In this document: positions 51,801 through 62,133 of the stretch, in pieces
Position numbering within the stretch: position 1 is the first letter of the stretch
Layout of the letters: every line of letters begins with the position of its first letter
Assembly: GCF_964199755.1 (NCBI RefSeq)
Contig: NC_133897.1
Location: forward strand, 115,267,579 to 115,331,578
Direction: 5' to 3'
From: Larus michahellis
Taxonomy: Eukaryota; Chordata; Aves; Charadriiformes; Laridae
DNA: 64,000 bases
Position numbers and translations under genes: made by a program
Notes under the pieces: generated by a model
Seen by the model: only the letters and a program-made list of their open reading frames with translations
What the model was told of the DNA's origin: nothing
Databases searched by the model: none

Positions 51801-52052
51801 TTTTTGTAAATACAGTATTTTTATATTTTGTCTGAACCCACTGAGACGTGCTTAGCTTTAGCTGTGACCAGTGGCACTGTGTTGGCCCTCTGATATGCCA
51901 AATCAACATTTGCCTGTTCCTTCGTTTGGGTTAAGGGATGGGGAGGCAGTAAACTTTGTCTGTTTTCACACAGAAAATTGATACTTTGTTTTTTCAGCAA
52001 AATCTTTGTTTAGGTTTCAATTGCAACCTTAGGAACTCCAGCACACAAATTG
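42869..52052. other. Long non-coding stretch, no gene seen
   Basis: AT-leaning DNA of about 9.2 kb with no recognisable exon or RNA gene. It includes a G8 run (about 42893-42901), A/T homopolymers (44258-44271, 45173-45192 and 47269-47291), a short GT run near 46665 and a TTAATTAATTAATT block near 45597. The segment 46370-46500 is a non-repetitive block of the kind seen in conserved non-coding elements. Open frames such as 46814-47128 have no domain. Confidence 0.5.
47269..47291. repeat. T23 homopolymer
   Basis: Uninterrupted run of 23 T between ACTGA and ACCTCT. No adjacent element body recognised. Confidence 0.85.
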
Positions 52053-52270
52053 CTTCTTTTTTCTTTTTTTTCCCCGTTTCTTTTTTTCTTTTTTTTCCCC
52101 GTTTCTTTTTCTCTTTTTTTTCCCCGTTTCTTTTTCTCTTTTTTTCCCCGTTTCTTTTTCTCTTTTTTTTCCCCGTTTCTTTTTCTCTTTTTTTTCCCCG
52201 TTTCTTTTTTTCTTTTTTTTCCCCGTTTCTTTTTTTCTTTTTTTTCCCCGTTTCTTTTTTTCTTTCTTTC
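52053..52270. repeat. 25-bp pyrimidine minisatellite, about 8 units
   Basis: Eight CCCCG landmarks start at 52072, 52097, 52122, 52146, 52171, 52196, 52221 and 52246. Spacing is 25, 25, 24, 25, 25, 25 and 25 bases. The unit is T-run, CCCCGTTTC, T5-7, CT. Copies are almost identical, varying only by T/C swaps in the T stretch and one lost T, so the array expanded recently. One strand is all pyrimidine apart from the single G per unit, a composition that can form triplex (H-DNA). It produces spurious Lys- or Phe-rich open frames. Confidence 0.95.
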
Positions 52271-52424
52271 GGTGATGTCAGGAATTACTACATTTATTTT
52301 ACTACCAAGAACAAATTGTGCACCCAGAAATCTTCTGGGAAAGAGGCAGAGCACCTCTTCTAAATGCAGGGCCCTTACGTAAGCTTGTGCTTTTGCTATC
52401 GGCCTTATTTCCAAGTAACTCTTT

Positions 52425-52427
<3 letters not shown>

Positions 52428-52454
<27 letters not shown>
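52428..52454. repeat. T27 homopolymer
   Basis: Uninterrupted T run of 27 directly followed by AAAGCAGGCGAG. Read on the minus strand it is a poly(A) after a short GC-rich segment with two small hairpins and an X-box-like site (52473-52507). That could suggest a retroposed tail, but no known element is recognised. Confidence 0.85.
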
Positions 52455-52458
<4 letters not shown>

Positions 52459-52494
52459 CAGGCGAGTTGGCCCGATGCTTAAGGCATCGAGGAT

Positions 52495-52507
52495 GTTGCT
52501 TGGCAAC
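52495..52507. promoter_or_regulatory. RFX-type X-box-like site
   Basis: GTTGCTTGGCAAC closely matches the palindromic RFX X-box form, with GTTGC and GGCAAC half sites (one change from the ideal left half). X-boxes bind RFX factors at ciliary and other genes. No promoter is evident beside it, so the role is uncertain; a distal element or chance are both possible. Confidence 0.4.
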
Positions 52508-53099
52508 TTCGGGCTGTGCGCGCGTCTCTTCAGGAGAAGCCGGACAGATGTTTGCGCACAGGCTGACGGGGAGCAACCCGGCGGCGACTGAGCAAACCCC
52601 CTCCTAAAATTATTGGTTGAGGAGATGTGTGGTAAATTAAACATTTGCACTGTGAGAGGCTGTTCGCGGGGCTCCTTATTTGCAAAGCGTAAAAAGCTTT
52701 TCAAAAGGGTGAGAGGCTGAGATGCCTGCCTTGGATATTTTTCAGGGCCCAGGGGACAAATGTATATCACTTGTCATGTGGGTGAGTGAAATTTGTTTAG
52801 TTTAAAGCTGTGAGTTGAAGATGATGACTTGGTGGTGTTTGTTTTTTTTTTTTTTTTCTTTTCCCTCTCTTTTAATGTAACAGTAGCATTTTCAAGCTCT
52901 TAAGAGGATTAGTTTTCACAGATACAAAAGCAGATCCCCCCTCCCTTGGTTGTTTTTGCAGGTCTGTGTCCAGTTAGCAAATAGCTGTATTTCAGGTAGA
53001 AAGAAACCAGTGGAGTGTGACTTTCTGCTACTTTTCTATCCCAGGATACCATATGCTGGGTGGGAGCACATAGGGCACCTACCTTTAACGTATGCTAGT
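52508..53099. other. Non-coding spacer, no gene seen
   Basis: Mixed sequence with a T-run near 52840-52857. Open frames here have no domain. It separates the X-box region from the CR1 at 53.1 kb. Confidence 0.45.
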
Positions 53100-53660
53100 A
53101 TATTAGGTCAAGGGAGGTCATCCTCCCCCTCTACTCTTCCCTGGTGAGGCCACATCTGGAGCACTGTGTCCTGTTCTGGGCTCCCCAGTTCAAGACAGAC
53201 AGGAGAGAGTCCAGTGGAGGGTGGCAAAGATGATCAAGGGGCCGGAGCACCTCTCTTATGAGGAAAGGCTGAGAGATCTGGCTCTGTTTAGCCTGGAGAA
53301 GAGAAGACTGAGAAGGGATCTCATCAATGCTTATAAATATCTAAAGGGCAGGTGTCATGAGGATGGGGCCAGGCTCTTTTCAGTGGTGCCCAGTGGAGAG
53401 GACAAGGGGCAACAGGCACAGACTGGAACACAGGAAATTCCATCTGAACATGAGGAAAAACTTCTGTACTTTGAGGGTGGCAGAGCACTGGAAGAGGCTG
53501 CCCAGAGAGGTGGTGGAGTCTCCTTCTCTGGAGATATTCAAAACCCACCTGCACGCGTTCCTGTCCAGTCTGCTTTAGGTGAACCTGCTTTGGCAGGCAG
53601 TTGGACTAGATGATCTCCAGCGGTCCCTTTCAACCCCACCCATTCTGTGATTCTGTGATA
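53100..53660 (+). mobile_element. CR1 LINE, 5'-truncated, plus strand
   Basis: Sense CR1 of about 560 bases. It starts near 'aggtcaagggaggtcatcctcc', passes 'gccggagcacctctcttatgagg' and 'gtttagcctggagaagagaagac', and ends 'ttggactagatgatctccagcggtcc' with a double ATTCTGTG tail. ORF2 C-terminal codons are split between two frames (53221-53613, then 53357-53578), which shows a frameshift near 53.39 kb. The 3' end differs from the 27.3 kb and 28.0 kb copies, so a third subfamily is represented; it matches in type the minus copy at 5.3 kb. Confidence 0.94.
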
Positions 53661-54206
53661 CCTTGCCAAGGGAAAGACATGAAGAGCCTGGATTGGTATC
53701 CCCTGATTTTTTCCCTCTGTAAGTACTGATAGTGAGAGTCAGTTGCAGGGGGAGTAAACTGTTGAAGCAGAGGGAAGGGATGAGCTTCTCCTCTTTTCAC
53801 TACCTTCAACTCAGCTTTACTGGCACTATCCCATCAACTCAATGTGAGACTTAAACTGTAAACTGAATTAGAGCATGTTTTTAAAAGGTAATGTGTTTTG
53901 AAAGCACCTGAGCAGCTATAAACATAGGGTGGAGGATCTCCTGGCTGTCCTCAGAGGCGGTCGGTTGGTCAGAGATGGACTGGTCCTTGGGAGCCCTGTC
54001 AGGCAGGGGCTGAAGGTTCAGGATATAATTTTGAGCAGTCGCTGACATAAATAAAGGCTGGTGGCCAACACCACAGTCTGACGCCAGCACAGGCTGGCAT
54101 GTCTGCCAAAAGAGGCGGTAGTGTGACTCGTCCGTCATCCCCACTTCTTGTGTCACACCCACGCACCCCCTCCTTTTCAGTCACATATTGATGAGATCTC
54201 ATGGGG
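53661..54206. other. Spacer between CR1 copies, no gene seen
   Basis: About 550 bases of mixed sequence. Minus frames at 53881-54162 and 53999-54202 have no recognisable domain. Nothing else supported. Confidence 0.45.
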
Positions 54207-54452
54207 AATCATAGAATCGTCTAGGTTGAAGGGACCTTTAAGATCATCGAGTCCAACCATCAACCTACCGCTGCCAAAGCCACCACTAAACCATGTCCCT
54301 AAGCATCATGTCTACCCAACTTTTAAATACCTCCAGGGATGGTGATTCCACCACTTCCCTGGACGGCCTGTTTTAATGCTTAATAACCCTTTTGGTGAAG
54401 AAATGTTTCATAATATCCATCCTAAACCTCCCCTGGCACAACTTAAGGAATT
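54207..54452 (-). mobile_element. CR1 LINE 3' fragment, minus strand
   Basis: Begins AATCATAGAATCG, then the antisense 3' end 'aagatcatcgagtccaaccatcaac', 'ctaaaccatgtccctaagcat', 'tttaaatacctccagggatgg' and 'ggtgaagaaatgtttcataata'. It fades after 'cctcccctggcacaactt'. It is the reverse complement of the subfamily seen at 28022-28718. About 245 bases, 5'-truncated. Confidence 0.93.
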
Positions 54453-57400
54453 GTGGTGAGGAATTGATCAAGTTTATTGTATCTTCCCTTTTTAGTTTTA
54501 ACTAGGATGGGTTTGCCTACTACTTCCCATGGCCTTGATAAATGCTTTTAGTGAAAAGGGCAAACGGAGGTGTGAAGGAACAGCCAGGAAACGGTGGGGA
54601 AATATGGAGACTTTGCTCCTGGTGGTAACACAGACCTTCAGCTGGCTGGGAAAGTGTGGGAGATGGTGGGATGGGGACAGGCTGTGTGGAGCAAGGACTA
54701 CGTTTGGCCAGGTGGGCTTGGAGCAACCAGGCACAACCTGGACACAGACCCATGCCCTTGGTTTGTGAAGAGCAGCCACTTCTGCTGGCTGTTAAAATAC
54801 TGTGCAAGGAAAGAAGTTAGGAGCAAGAGGAGGCAGCGTACTGGGAACAAACATGCACTTTTCTAACTAGAGGTGGAGAAATTGCATTGTATATTTTGAG
54901 GGTTTGCTTTCTTGTTTCCTTCAATAATCATATTTGGTAGATTAAAACACCAGCCCTTTCCTTTTCTGTGGGTAAAGTTTACTTGTCAAATATCGGAGCT
55001 GGGTTTTCTACTCTTCTGGCACTCTGAGAGGATAAAAATGGAGAGGGATCATTTGACAGGAAAGATAGCCAAGGCGCCTAAAATTCTCCTGCAGACATGC
55101 TGGGTGAGAAATATTTTCATTGTAAGGAATCCATGGAACTAAGGTAATCTTTTTAACCATGAGAGAAAACCTGTGATGTCTTAGTATGTGTAACTTGTAA
55201 GACAATACTTGTAAGACGTAGGATAAATGTGTTCATTCTTGAGCAGGACTTGTTACCTTTTCTTAATAACACTTTAGTATTATGATAAGCATAGATATTC
55301 ATTGTACGTTAAAAAAGAACCTACTAGCACTGCCCTTAATTGCTTTTAACCTTCATTAAGATGAGAGGTGAACTGTGTTGGGTGCTATGCAAACACTCCT
55401 TAAAGTGGCTTCCCTCCCTGGTAAATCTTGCAGCTTACAAAGACAAATGATATAAAAGCAGTCGTGGGCTGTGCCTATTAATCCTGGCCACAGAGAGTTG
55501 TTTTATTATGGGTGTCATGAGGAACAGGTATCTTAAAAAGAGATTTCTAGAAGGCGGTTATGATTCAGGATGGCTTTTCTGTTTCTGATGGTACTTAATA
55601 CATACCAGCATTGATTGATTCTCCTTTGAGGCAGTGAGGCTTTAGCTTATGCTTAAGATAAATTCCTGCTTAAATCTTCCTCTGAGTTAGATGCTTCATG
55701 AAAAGAAGACATAAAAGGGGTAAAGATAGTTTTGTAACTAAAATGCAAGACTGAGTTTACTGGTGTGGAAAAGGGGGAAGGAAGGTATCTGCTTTCCTGT
55801 TTAACGCCCCACAAGAGGGGAAAACAGCTTGCACTTTGGGAATGAGAACAAAAAGGCGGAGTTTCATGGACTGAAATAGATGGACTCAACAGAAAGCACC
55901 CCAGTAAAGGAGGATGGCCTGTGTTGACCTTGGTAGAGGTGGTCGTCGTCTAGGAAGCCCTCAGTCCTAGAGTTGCCAATAGAAAATGAGAGTTGTCCTT
56001 CTTGTCTTCATTGTTAGGCTGTTTCAGAACCCTTCTTAAATTAAAATAAGTTTGTGTTAACTGCATATTGCATATTTTCTGTATTTTCTGTTTGCTGTAG
56101 TCAGTGCATATGAAATCAGATGCACCGATTTGCTATTAAAACCATATTAAACCACATTACTGATAATGCATAGACAAAATAAATTTAAGGTGAAAACCTA
56201 AGACAAAAAGCTTCAGTTTATTACACTGTCTTAAAACTAATTCTGGTCTGCTTTGGGCACAGCCTCAGGTATGTCTGAAAGCATCTCAGATCCGTAAAAG
56301 TTTGGTTAGTTTTGGTTCACGATGGGGGTTGGAGAACTGCAGCAGGAGGTAATCGCTTGATAATCCAGTTAATGCTCTCAGTCAGAAAGTAGCTACAGAT
56401 ATGAAAGTGGCAAAGGGCAGTGCTGAATTAATTGCGGTAAATCTTCTATAGGCAGGATTTCAGTTGCAGAAGCACTGTGGCCAAATTTTACTGATTGTTC
56501 CTTCAGTAGTCTTAAAATGAGGTGGATTTGGCACTGACAGGCAGAGCAAGACTTACTTCAAACGACAGGCCAAATAAATCCCTGCACTGAGGTCAATAAA
56601 CCCGTGTCAAGAATAAATCTGAAGTGCTGTGTCACTGGAGTTGCGCTAAGGGGGTAGCTCACCTGAAGGCTTACTTCCCTTGTATTTGAAGGCAATGGTA
56701 ACATTGGCTAATTTGAGGTCTGTGGGCATTATGTTTGCAGTGAGGGAGGACAGAAATAGAAGATTTGGTCTGATTTCTAAATCTTACCTTCATCTGCTGT
56801 CTCACAGTGATCGCTCTTAATTATGAGAATTTTGTTTCATTGCCATGCAGACAGCTAAGCTGCATGAGTCATGGACAGAACAGTTTGCTTTTAATAAATG
56901 GAAGTGGATACGGTAATAATAAAAAAAAAAAAAAGAAATAAAAAAAAAATCTGTTTGACTCCAAACCCATCTACCCGTCTAGACAGATAGTGCCAAGCTC
57001 CTGTCTGCTAAGAAATATCTTCTTAATAATGCTGTAATAATGCTGGTACTTTTACAGTACTTGCCATTTTTTTTGAAGTGCTGTACCCAGCTAATTCATC
57101 GTTGGCTGGGCTTGAGACAGCCTTTTGCTGAGTTTGATAGCATTTTTGTGTCTTGCTTTTCTGTAATGTGCTATTTTGAATGCCATGTCCAATCAATTAG
57201 GGAATCACAAGAATGTTTTGGGCAGCCGTTCCCAGGGCTGGGCAATAATCCTTGTCCCTGCTCTTCCAGGGTTGCCTATTCATCCTTTCCTGGCAGAGAC
57301 CTCGTGTCTCCCCGTTCCCCTCTCCTCTTAACAAAAAAAAAAAAAAAAAGGCCTTGTCATGGCCAAATATTCTTTGCGGGCCCATTTTCCTTATGGCTGC

Positions 57401-60379
57401 CCTCCTCTGACTGGTAGCCCATGGGGAAAGGGGGTGCTCCTACCTCTAATTTACCTGCGTCATGTCAGAGGCTGTCTTTGCCTTTATTCTTCCCTGGCTT
57501 TTCATGCCAGGAACAACTCCTTTCCTTCCTTTTGCAGGGCTTTCCCAAACAAGTTGTGTGTGTTCACGGAAGGGGAGAAATGGGAAAACTAAAAGTGATG
57601 GATGTATGGATAGAAAGGAGGGCAGAGCTTGCTGCCTATTTTACCCATTTCCCCAGTTTAGGATCAGTTTCCTGGGTGACTCTGACTATTGCTGATACGG
57701 TTGGGTGCTGATGTCTCAAGAGCTATGAGCCTTCCTCCCCAGAGGATGGGGTGCTGGGAGCAGCCTGGCTTCCAGACCAGCACAGAAGCAATTTGGATGG
57801 ACATCTAGCTCCTTGCATGGGTAGGAAATGAAGGATCCTGGCCTGGAGAAAGTGTAGGGAAGGTATGTGGCACAAGAAGAAGGAAACTGCTTTAGAGGGG
57901 AGGAAGATGAAGAGATACCTCTTGTTAAGGACAAATGAGGAATAGAGGGTTGGGAAGCCCCTGGCTTGGAGGGTGGTAATGGGGTGGAGAGAGAAGGGGC
58001 TGGGTGGGGGTGGAGAATGGGGCACGCTGGATATGGGAAGGGGAAAGGGGATAACATGGCAGGAGCAGGCTGGCAGAGGTTTTCTGCAGGCACCAAAACT
58101 GGGAGGAGATGGCAGGTGGGTAGTGGCACGCAGGGACATTGTGTCTGGGGCAGCAGGATGTGAAGGGTTCAAAGGCTGTGTGTTCTGGGCAGCCACGAGC
58201 GTGTGCCATCCCGCCCAAGCTGATGCTATTTTTAAATGAGCAGAATGTTGGGGTTAAAAACTTCCCTGCAACAGGCAGCAATAGCCGCGTGTCTGCTTGC
58301 GAGGCGCTTTGTGGAGGGGAGAAAGGACTGTCTTGGGCTGCACCAAGCCTGGTGCCTTGGGAGTTGAGACAAACAGAAACTCGAAAAACATTAAACATCC
58401 AGGTCTGAAGCACCACCTCCAGAAAGGCCAGAAAATAGCAAAAATAAAACTGCTGTCCCATGGCAAGGCAGATCAGTCTCTTCTAGTGCTGCCTGGACTT
58501 GTCATCCGAGCTTTCTGTCATGTAAGTGAGCACAGGGATAACCCCAGTGAAGTGCGGGGGGGATCATTCATGTTTCCCACCTGTGCGAGAAGAGTATGGA
58601 TTCAGGCTTGCTGTAAATTACTGGAAGAACAGGGGGCTTTTAAGTAACAACTAAAAACTGCTGATTCATGGAACCTGAACTTCCATGGAGCTCCCATCTT
58701 ACAGAAGGCAAGGCAAGCCGGCCAACTAACCCACTTTGTAATTAGAAAGTAACATCTGAAAATGAAAAAAATAAATCATTTAAAAATACTGTGAGTGTTG
58801 AGAACTCTGAAATTTAGGCCCACACTGGTAACCCACAGGTACCAGCTGCCTCATACCTGTTGCAAAGATTTCCTGCTTGCAGGAACAGCCTGTTAATACC
58901 ACTTGATGTTTTGAGGTTAAATCCATGTGCTGAAAGCCCTCTAGATCCTTGGATGAAAGATGCTATTATATATGCGGTATATCCACAAAAGGGATCAGAG
59001 AGTATATGGTACCTGGGGGGCAAATCCCCCTGCAGTACTGCTCAGGGACGACATGTGTTGCTGTGAAGCGCTGATGCTCCAGCCGCGTATCTCCGTTTAA
59101 AAGCAGCATCAACACCTTCCTCTGTAACAGGCAGTACAAGAGCTGCAAAAGGTTGAGCTGGTAAATCTTGCATTGTTTTTCAAATAATATTTCTTAAGTC
59201 TCCTAGCTTGCTTTTGAGACTCGATTTGATTCAAACCATCTCAATCCTTTTCTTACTTTTTTTTAAAAAAAAAAAAAAAATCAAACCTTGTTAACTCTAG
59301 TGTATGTCTCAGATGTCAAGTTCATTCCCTTGTGATTCATGATGATTTCCAGAGCTCCTGGTGGAGAACAGCGCGCAAGTCTCTTTATTTCAGCTGCATG
59401 ACTAGAAGTATGCCCTCTCTTAGTTGATGGCATGCATTTTCCTTTTGAAGTCTCTCTCCTTCTTATGCATGTTGCAGCGTGCCAGATCTGCTAAATGGCA
59501 CTCCTGCATAGCAGGTGAAGGGTGTCTGTGTGCGTGTGTGCTTCTTGCTACGATTCTACATTAAACACAGAGCAGCGCAGTTTTGTAGATCTGAGAAACG
59601 GTACGTCTGCTGCCTACTGTCAAACCCTCTTTCCCTTCTTAAATCCCACAGAGATGCTGCTAATCAAAGGAGATTTCCTCCCCCGATTCATATCAGAGGC
59701 CTGAATATAATTTGGATCTTATAATTTTTGAGAGCTCTCAAAATACACTATCTAATGAGAGAATAAGCCTAATTTATCCACTGCGTTGCAGCAGGATTGA
59801 AGGTGCAGCGTGACAGCGTGTCAGTCTATGGCTCTCCCATAGCCAGCCGTCGCTACCCTTCCCGTGGACAATTCCTCCCCTGGAAAAGAGCAAGTTCAGC
59901 CACCTCTGGTCCTCATGAGAAGGGAAGGAGCAGTGCCTCTGAGCGCCGTGGTGCGGCAGAGTCTCGGATCCAGTAGCTGCTCGTATTGCCTGTAGTTAGT
60001 GGCGAACTCAGTTACGTGCTCTAAGAGGAGCTACGTATTTACCAAAATGAAGTGGTGCAAGTAGGATTATCCCCCTCCCAAAAGGCTTCTGTATGCGCTG
60101 GGAATTTTTGATGCTTTCTGACATGTGGTGTGTTGCGGTCTATGTTGTAGTAAGAGCTCCAAAGTCATTTCAGTTTTACGTTACCTTTTTTGGATTGGGA
60201 GTCAGTGAGTGGCAGAGACCTCTCTTTATTTCTCTTTCGGTGATGCTGTTTGAGTGAAATAGAGTCCAGATTGTAAGAGCATGTGGTTTGTCACTGGAAG
60301 TTAAAAGTGAAAAAGTGGGTACACCCTGCCCTCCCAGCAAAAATCCCCACGGGGAAATCAAAGCCGGAGCTTGCCAGCA
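54453..60379. other. Non-coding stretch upstream of CpG island 2, no gene seen
   Basis: AT-leaning DNA with a purine-rich, G-rich patch at about 57.9-58.15 kb. The patch gives three overlapping Pro/Ser-rich open frames on the minus strand (within 57716-58461). They have no domain and look like composition effects. Simple tracts include A-runs at 56922-56950, about 57332-57349 and 59265-59280. No exon, RNA gene or recognisable transposon was found. Confidence 0.5.
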
Positions 60380-60539
60380 CCCCAGCTTGCTGCTTTTAAG
60401 TTCACAGCCGCGCCTCTCCATCGCTAGGGTCTGCCTGCAAACCGCAGCGGCTAAATTCATCTGCCTGAACAGAAGAATTCATTTAGCCGAGCCAAAAACC
60501 GGCCGGATCCCTCCGGACGCAGGTGGGGATCCCGGTGCC

Positions 60540-60561
60540 GGGGGTGGGGGTGGGGGGTGGG
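60540..60561 (+). repeat. G-quadruplex-type run in CpG island 2
   Basis: Four G-runs of 5, 5, 6 and 3 separated by single T bases, a textbook quadruplex-forming pattern on the plus strand. It lies just downstream of the possible donor after 60522, in the promoter-like part of the island. Confidence 0.75.
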
Positions 60562-60659
60562 CTCTTTGCTGTGCGCCCGGGCAGCAAGCCCTCGGCGGGG
60601 GGGATTGGCTCCAGAAACCTCCCGGCATCCAGCTTTTGCCGTTCTCCGCGAAGTGGGCT

Positions 60660-60775
60660 CTTTTTTTTTTTTTTTTTTTTATTTTTTTATTTCCCCTCCT
60701 TTTTTTTTTTTCCTCTCTCTCCTCTTTTTTTTTTTTTTTTTTTTTTTTCCTCCCTTTCCTTTTTCCCTCCCTCTC
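60660..60775. repeat. Polypyrimidine tract (T-rich with C)
   Basis: About 115 bases of nearly pure T and C on the plus strand, including long T runs at both ends. It lies between two CpG-dense segments of island 2. It explains the Lys/Glu-rich minus-strand and Phe-rich plus-strand open frames. Potential triplex-forming or nucleosome-excluding DNA. Confidence 0.9.
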
Positions 60776-61415
60776 TCCGGAGGAGCCTCCGCAGCCCTGA
60801 TTTGCTGGGAAAGCGGCGGAGGCTCCGGGTAGAGCCGGGCTGCGCTGCCGCTGCTGAGGCCGGGCCGACGCCGCCGGGCGCACCCCGCTCCCCCCCGCCC
60901 CGCTCCCGGTACCGCCGCCGGCCGCCCCCGTCGCCTCCAAGGTACCTTCCCGCTGCCTGCAGTGTCCTCCCCGCAAGGGGAAGCCGAGGATATGCCGTTT
61001 TGGGTAGCGGGGGGGGACGCGGGTAGATTACATTTCCCCCCCCCACCCCCGCTTTTTTTTTTTTTTAATATATACGTGTTTTTATATATATAAACCTCAT
61101 TCCTAGGAGCCATTTTTAAGTTAGCGGATGCGGGGGGGGGGGAGCGGCGTGTGCGTGAGGCCGGGATGCCGGGGTGGGGGGGGGTGGAAGAGGGAGGCGG
61201 TAAGCGGTGCCCCCCCCCTCCTAGAGCGAGGACGGTGGGTCACAGGGCTGCTCCCGCCGCAGCTGGAAAGTCGGGGGGGTGGGGGGGGGGGAACGTTGCA
61301 ATTTGAATTTTTTTTTATTTTTTTTTTTTTTAGGGCTGTACGCATTTCTCTTGGAAACTTCGATGGGCGGCAAAGGGACAGGGGTGGGGTTGGGGGTGTA
61401 TGAGTTGGTAGGGAG

Positions 61416-61460
61416 CACACACACACCCCCCCTCACCACCACCACCACCACCCCCCCCCC
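61416..61460. repeat. CA, ACC and C-run compound microsatellite
   Basis: A short (CA)n run, then C-rich sequence, about six ACC units and a C run ending at GGGG. Compound simple repeat within CpG island 2; length may be unreliable. Confidence 0.85.
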
Positions 61461-61495
61461 GGGGTGCCCGCTGCTGCAATGCGGCGGGTGTGGTT

Positions 61496-61564
61496 ATGTA
61501 CGGAGCACATCGCAGCCCCGGACCGGGGGGGCTGCGGTCCGGGGCTGCGATGTACTCCGTACAT
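61496..61564. repeat. Near-perfect 30-bp-arm inverted repeat (hairpin)
   Basis: The left arm, 61496-61525, is the reverse complement of the right arm, 61535-61564. There is a single mismatch (C at 61506 opposite A at 61554) and a 9-base loop (61526-61534). The arms are GC-rich and include GCAGCCCCGGACCG on the left and CGGTCCGGGGCTGC on the right. The stem would be very stable as DNA cruciform or, if transcribed, as RNA hairpin. It lies in CpG island 2. It could be a recent fold-back duplication, a structured RNA element or an assembly artefact. Confidence 0.92.
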
Positions 61565-62000
61565 CAGCCAAGTAATTCTGGCTTTGCAGTTTCTTGATGT
61601 GTTGGTTTTGTTGTTTTTTTTTTTTAATTATTATTTATTTAATTTATTTCTGTGCCGGAGGAGGAAGGCGACGATCAGCCCCCCCCCCCGCCCCTCACCC
61701 ACCGCCGTTTGCCGGCGTGCGCTTGGCTTTTAGGAGGCAGGCAGGGATGGGAAAAGTCTTTTCCCCCCCACTCGGAACGTGTTCCCCACACACACACACA
61801 CCCCCCCGTCGCTTGTGAAGCGGAAGGGAGGCGGGGGCGGGGTGGGGGGGAAGCGGCTGCGAGGTTCCCGGCTTTTGCTGTCAAAAGGATGGGGAGCCGG
61901 AGGCCTTGCTCGACGCGGAAAAAGCTGCGGGTTAGGTGTGTCCCACGTGCCTCTGTCCTTGTGCAGTGTGGCAATCAGAATGACATCTTTTTTTTTTTTT

Positions 62001-62098
62001 TTATTTTTTTTTTTTAATTTTAATATTGTCAGCCTGTTTGCCTGCGTCCACGGAAAGCTGGGAGACGCCTATGAAGAAAACAAGTATAACTAAGTCTC

Positions 62099-62133
<35 letters not shown>

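Larger units (their letters stand above)
60380..62000. promoter_or_regulatory. CpG island 2, probable promoter
   Basis: A second sharp rise in G+C with frequent CpG, strongest at about 60.48-61.02 kb and 61.12-61.57 kb, broken by long T, C, G and A runs. Possible plus-strand donors are CGCAG|GTGGGG (exon end 60522) and CCAAG|GTACCT (exon end 60941), both weaker than those in island 1. Direction is therefore less certain. Open frames on both strands (60288-61113 and 61121-62093) are low-complexity by-products. It may be an alternative downstream promoter of the gene starting at island 1, or the promoter of a neighbour. No gene is recognised. Confidence 0.7.

Noticed and set aside
52010..52576. 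188-residue minus frame, rich in Lys, Glu and Gly
   Set aside because: Translation of the 25-bp minisatellite and a T27 run; not a protein gene.
57716..58461. Three overlapping minus-strand frames of 137-178 residues
   Set aside because: They lie over a purine-rich plus strand and are Pro/Ser/Leu-rich in all three frames, which is a composition effect.
60288..61113. Frames of up to 170 residues on both strands in CpG island 2
   Set aside because: They run through the polypyrimidine tract, giving poly-Phe on one strand and Lys/Glu on the other.
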